The position numbers and the translations under genes are program-made. Below are positions 34,770 to 36,523 of a stretch of DNA of 36,523 nt, piece after piece (position 1 is the stretch's first letter; every line of letters begins with the position of its first letter). The notes below the pieces were generated by a model. It saw only the letters and a list, made by a program, of their open reading frames with translations, searched no databases and was not told the origin of the DNA. This DNA comes from Burkholderia arboris (lineage in GTDB: Bacteria; Pseudomonadota; Gammaproteobacteria; Burkholderiales; Burkholderiaceae): assembly GCF_902499125.1 (NCBI RefSeq), contig NZ_CABVPX010000052.1, forward strand, positions 1 to 36,523, written 5' to 3'.

Positions 34770-35053
34770 CGCACAGTAGGCGATGCCGGCGCCGCATCCA
34801 TTTACTTCGGAATGCGATTCACCTTCCTGCTCCACCTCGTCAGTCCGATCGACGGGACCGCTCCCCAAAGGTCGGGCCTGCCGTCCGGCCGCCCCGAAAT
34901 AATCAGACAAAATACCCGCGTGCGGATCGTATACCCAGTTGCAATAATGATTCGCTGCAACGCCTATTTCCGGCCGGTAACGCGATCGCTACGATGCAAT
35001 CAACCGCTGAACGCAACAAGCGAAGCGAGAAATCAACAGAACCGGAGGTCATC

Positions 35054-35365
35054 ATGAAGTCGTTCATCACCGCTGTCGTCGCCGCAACCGCCCTGTCCGC
35101 CTCGTACGGCGCATTCGCTCAATCGAACCCGTCGGGCCAGCTGACGCGTGCCCAGGTCCGAGCTGAACTCGTCCAGCTCGAACAGGCCGGCTACAAGCCC
35201 GAAGTCTCCGATCAGTACTACCCGCGCGCGCTGCAGACCGCCCAGGCCCGCGTGACGAACGGCGACGAAACCGGTTACGGCGTGCAAGCTGCCGCCGGCG
35301 TGCGCGCCGGCCGCGCGATCGCGGTCAAGCAGGACGGCCGCGATTCCGTCTATTTCGGCCAGTAA
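35054..35365 (+). CDS. DUF4148 secreted protein
   Basis: The 103-residue protein has a Sec signal peptide (cleavage after AFA, residue 22) and the DUF4148 core: LTRAQVRAELVQLEQAGYKP near residue 30, then YYPRALQTAQARV. The DUF4148 family is abundant in Burkholderia and related genera; its members are small periplasmic proteins of unknown function. The ATG has a strong GGAGG ribosome binding site 5 bases upstream. It has its own terminator and appears monocistronic. Confidence 0.9.
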   Translation: MKSFITAVVAATALSASYGAFAQSNPSGQLTRAQVRAELVQLEQAGYKPEVSDQYYPRALQTAQARVTNGDETGYGVQAAAGVRAGRAIAVKQDGRDSVYFGQ

Positions 35366-35411
35366 GCCGGACCCGCAAACGCGTATTCCGATACGCGCGC
35401 GGCACACGTGG

Positions 35412-35449
35412 CACCCCGCTCCCGTTCATCGGGGCGGGGTGTTGGCTTT
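35412..35449 (+). terminator. Terminator after the DUF4148 gene
   Basis: CACCCCGC (35412-35419) pairs with GCGGGGTG (35434-35441), with an inner CCCG/CGGG stem separated by one bulged T, followed by TTGGCTTTT on the plus strand. It lies about 45 bases past the DUF4148 stop. Confidence 0.75.
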
Positions 35450-35630
35450 TGGGGCGCCCGCTCCCGGCGCCGGCCGCATGCGGCACGGCACGGTTCACGC
35501 AAGCCGCCGGTGTTTGCGCATAGAATGGCCGCGTGGTCGGCGTCGGCCGTCACGCACGCGGGCTGAATCGCGACGCTCGCCGGCCGGCCCGATGCCGCAC
35601 TCAGCGCATTTTTCGAAAAGGAGCGGTTTC

Positions 35631-36344
35631 ATGTCTCAAACATCCGGTTCCATGATCACGTTTCGCCGCCCGGACGGCCAGGAACTGCAGGGCTATCTCG
35701 CCACGCCGGCACAGACCGAAGGCGCGCCCGCGGTCGTCGTCATCCAGGAATGGTGGGGGCTGAACGACCAGATCCGCGGCGTCGCCGATCGCCTCGCGCG
35801 CTGCGGTTACGTCGCGCTCGTGCCCGACCTGTATCGCGGCAAGTCGACGGTCGAGGAAGAAGAAGCGCACCACCTGATGACGGGGCTCGATTTCGGCGAT
35901 GCCGCATCGCAGGACATTCCCGGCGCGGTCACGTATCTGAAGACACTGGCATCGCGTGTCGCGGTGACGGGCTACTGCATGGGCGGCGCCCTCACGCTGC
36001 TGTCGCTGCAGTACGCCGATGCGGACGCGGGCGTCATCTGGTACGGCCTGCCGCCGCTCGACTACATCGATCCGGCCAAGCTCAAGGTGCCGCTGATGGG
36101 TCACTGGGCGACGCAGGATGCGTTCTTCGCGATCGACCAGGTCGATGCCCTGGAGAAGAAGCTGACCGATGCGAAGGTCGGGTTGGAATTCCATCGCTAT
36201 CTCGCGCATCACGCGTTCGCGAACGAAACGGCCGTCGGCCCCGGCCGCATCGCCGGTACGCAGTTCGATCCGGTCTGGTCGCAAATGGCCTGGGATCGCA
36301 CGCTCACGTTCCTCGGCCGGACGCTCTGGACGAAACAGCGGTAA
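35631..36344 (+). CDS. Dienelactone hydrolase family protein
   Basis: The 237-residue alpha/beta-hydrolase has the dienelactone hydrolase features: VVVIQEWWGLN in the oxyanion region (about 38-48), the nucleophile C116 in GYCMGG, D163 in WATQDAFF and H194 in AHHAFANE. The family hydrolyses dienelactone in chlorocatechol breakdown, but many members serve other esters or lactones, and no aromatic-degradation genes are nearby. The ATG at 35631 is preceded by AAAGGAG. It lies alone and ends in a strong bidirectional terminator. Confidence 0.9.
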   Translation: MSQTSGSMITFRRPDGQELQGYLATPAQTEGAPAVVVIQEWWGLNDQIRGVADRLARCGYVALVPDLYRGKSTVEEEEAHHLMTGLDFGDAASQDIPGAVTYLKTLASRVAVTGYCMGGALTLLSLQYADADAGVIWYGLPPLDYIDPAKLKVPLMGHWATQDAFFAIDQVDALEKKLTDAKVGLEFHRYLAHHAFANETAVGPGRIAGTQFDPVWSQMAWDRTLTFLGRTLWTKQR

Positions 36345-36377
36345 CGTAACGCCCCGCTGCCCGCCGGGCAGCCATGC

Positions 36378-36419
36378 AAAAGAAAACGCCACGGACGCAA
36401 ATCCGTGGCGTTTTCTTTT
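36378..36419. terminator. Strong bidirectional terminator
   Basis: An 18-bp perfect stem (36378-36395 with 36402-36419) carries an A-rich left arm and a T-rich right arm. It can end transcription of the dienelactone hydrolase gene on the plus strand and of the gene entering from the right edge on the minus strand. Confidence 0.92.
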
Positions 36420-36460
36420 TGCGTACAGCCGGTTCGACGGGCACCGGCCCTTCCTTGCGC

Positions 36461-36523
36461 TTACCCGTTCGTCGCTGCCGCCGACGCCGCCGCCGGAGCG
36501 GCCGCCTTGTCGTAGTCGACCGG
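36461..36523 (-). CDS. C-terminal end of a gene that continues beyond the window
   Basis: Read from the right edge, an open frame of 20 codons ends at TAA (36463-36461). The visible tail begins VDYDK and then is almost all Ala with Pro, Ser and Thr, ending in ATNG. It lies in front of the bidirectional terminator, as expected for a gene end. The protein cannot be identified from this tail. Confidence 0.6.
   Translation of the reverse strand, partial: PVDYDKAAAPAAASAAATNG

Overview
The window is a piece of a high-GC beta-proteobacterial chromosome. Codon choice, a DUF4148 secreted protein, the GlxA-type regulator and the overall gene complement fit Burkholderia, probably the cepacia complex. 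This assignment rests on recognising protein families by eye and was not checked against a database. I saw no rRNA, tRNA, CRISPR array or intact insertion sequence.

Left part (1-9.8 kb): a small acidic hypothetical gene stands alone. It is followed by a minus-strand group that reads leftwards: SbcD/YhaO-like nuclease, SbcC/YhaN-like ATPase, a MESH1-type small alarmone hydrolase and a DUF429 protein. Next come a shortened CbrC-like gene that has lost its middle, a lipoprotein, a secreted Gly/Ala-rich protein with a clear terminator, and a small hypothetical gene.

Middle part (9.8-18.5 kb): a lipoprotein-type gamma-glutamyltranspeptidase; a LysR regulator divergent from an arylsulfotransferase-like beta-propeller gene and an NCS2 nucleobase permease; a DUF2165 membrane protein; a tyrosine-recombinase-like protein that lacks nearly all catalytic residues; and a RES/Xre toxin-antitoxin pair with its own -10 box and palindrome.

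The outstanding object is one uninterrupted 13.7-kb gene (19270-32967) for a protein of 4565 residues. It has an N-terminal helical and Pro-rich region, a hydrophobic region resembling DUF4781, and three tandem modules. Each module ends in a zincin-like domain with an intact HExxH motif; modules 2 and 3 also carry what looks like a protein-kinase-like domain, which is decayed in module 1. The C-terminal part holds a GNAT-like segment, a possible TIM-barrel-like region, several hydrophobic segments and a terminal LysM domain. Modules 2 and 3 share stretches that are identical at the DNA level. No immunity gene or secretion-system gene lies beside it. It is most likely a giant effector or surface-associated protein, but its role is not known from the sequence.

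Right part (33.0-36.5 kb): an HD-domain hydrolase divergent from a GlxA/AraC-family regulator, a DUF4148 protein, a dienelactone hydrolase with a strong bidirectional terminator, and the C-terminal end of another minus-strand gene.
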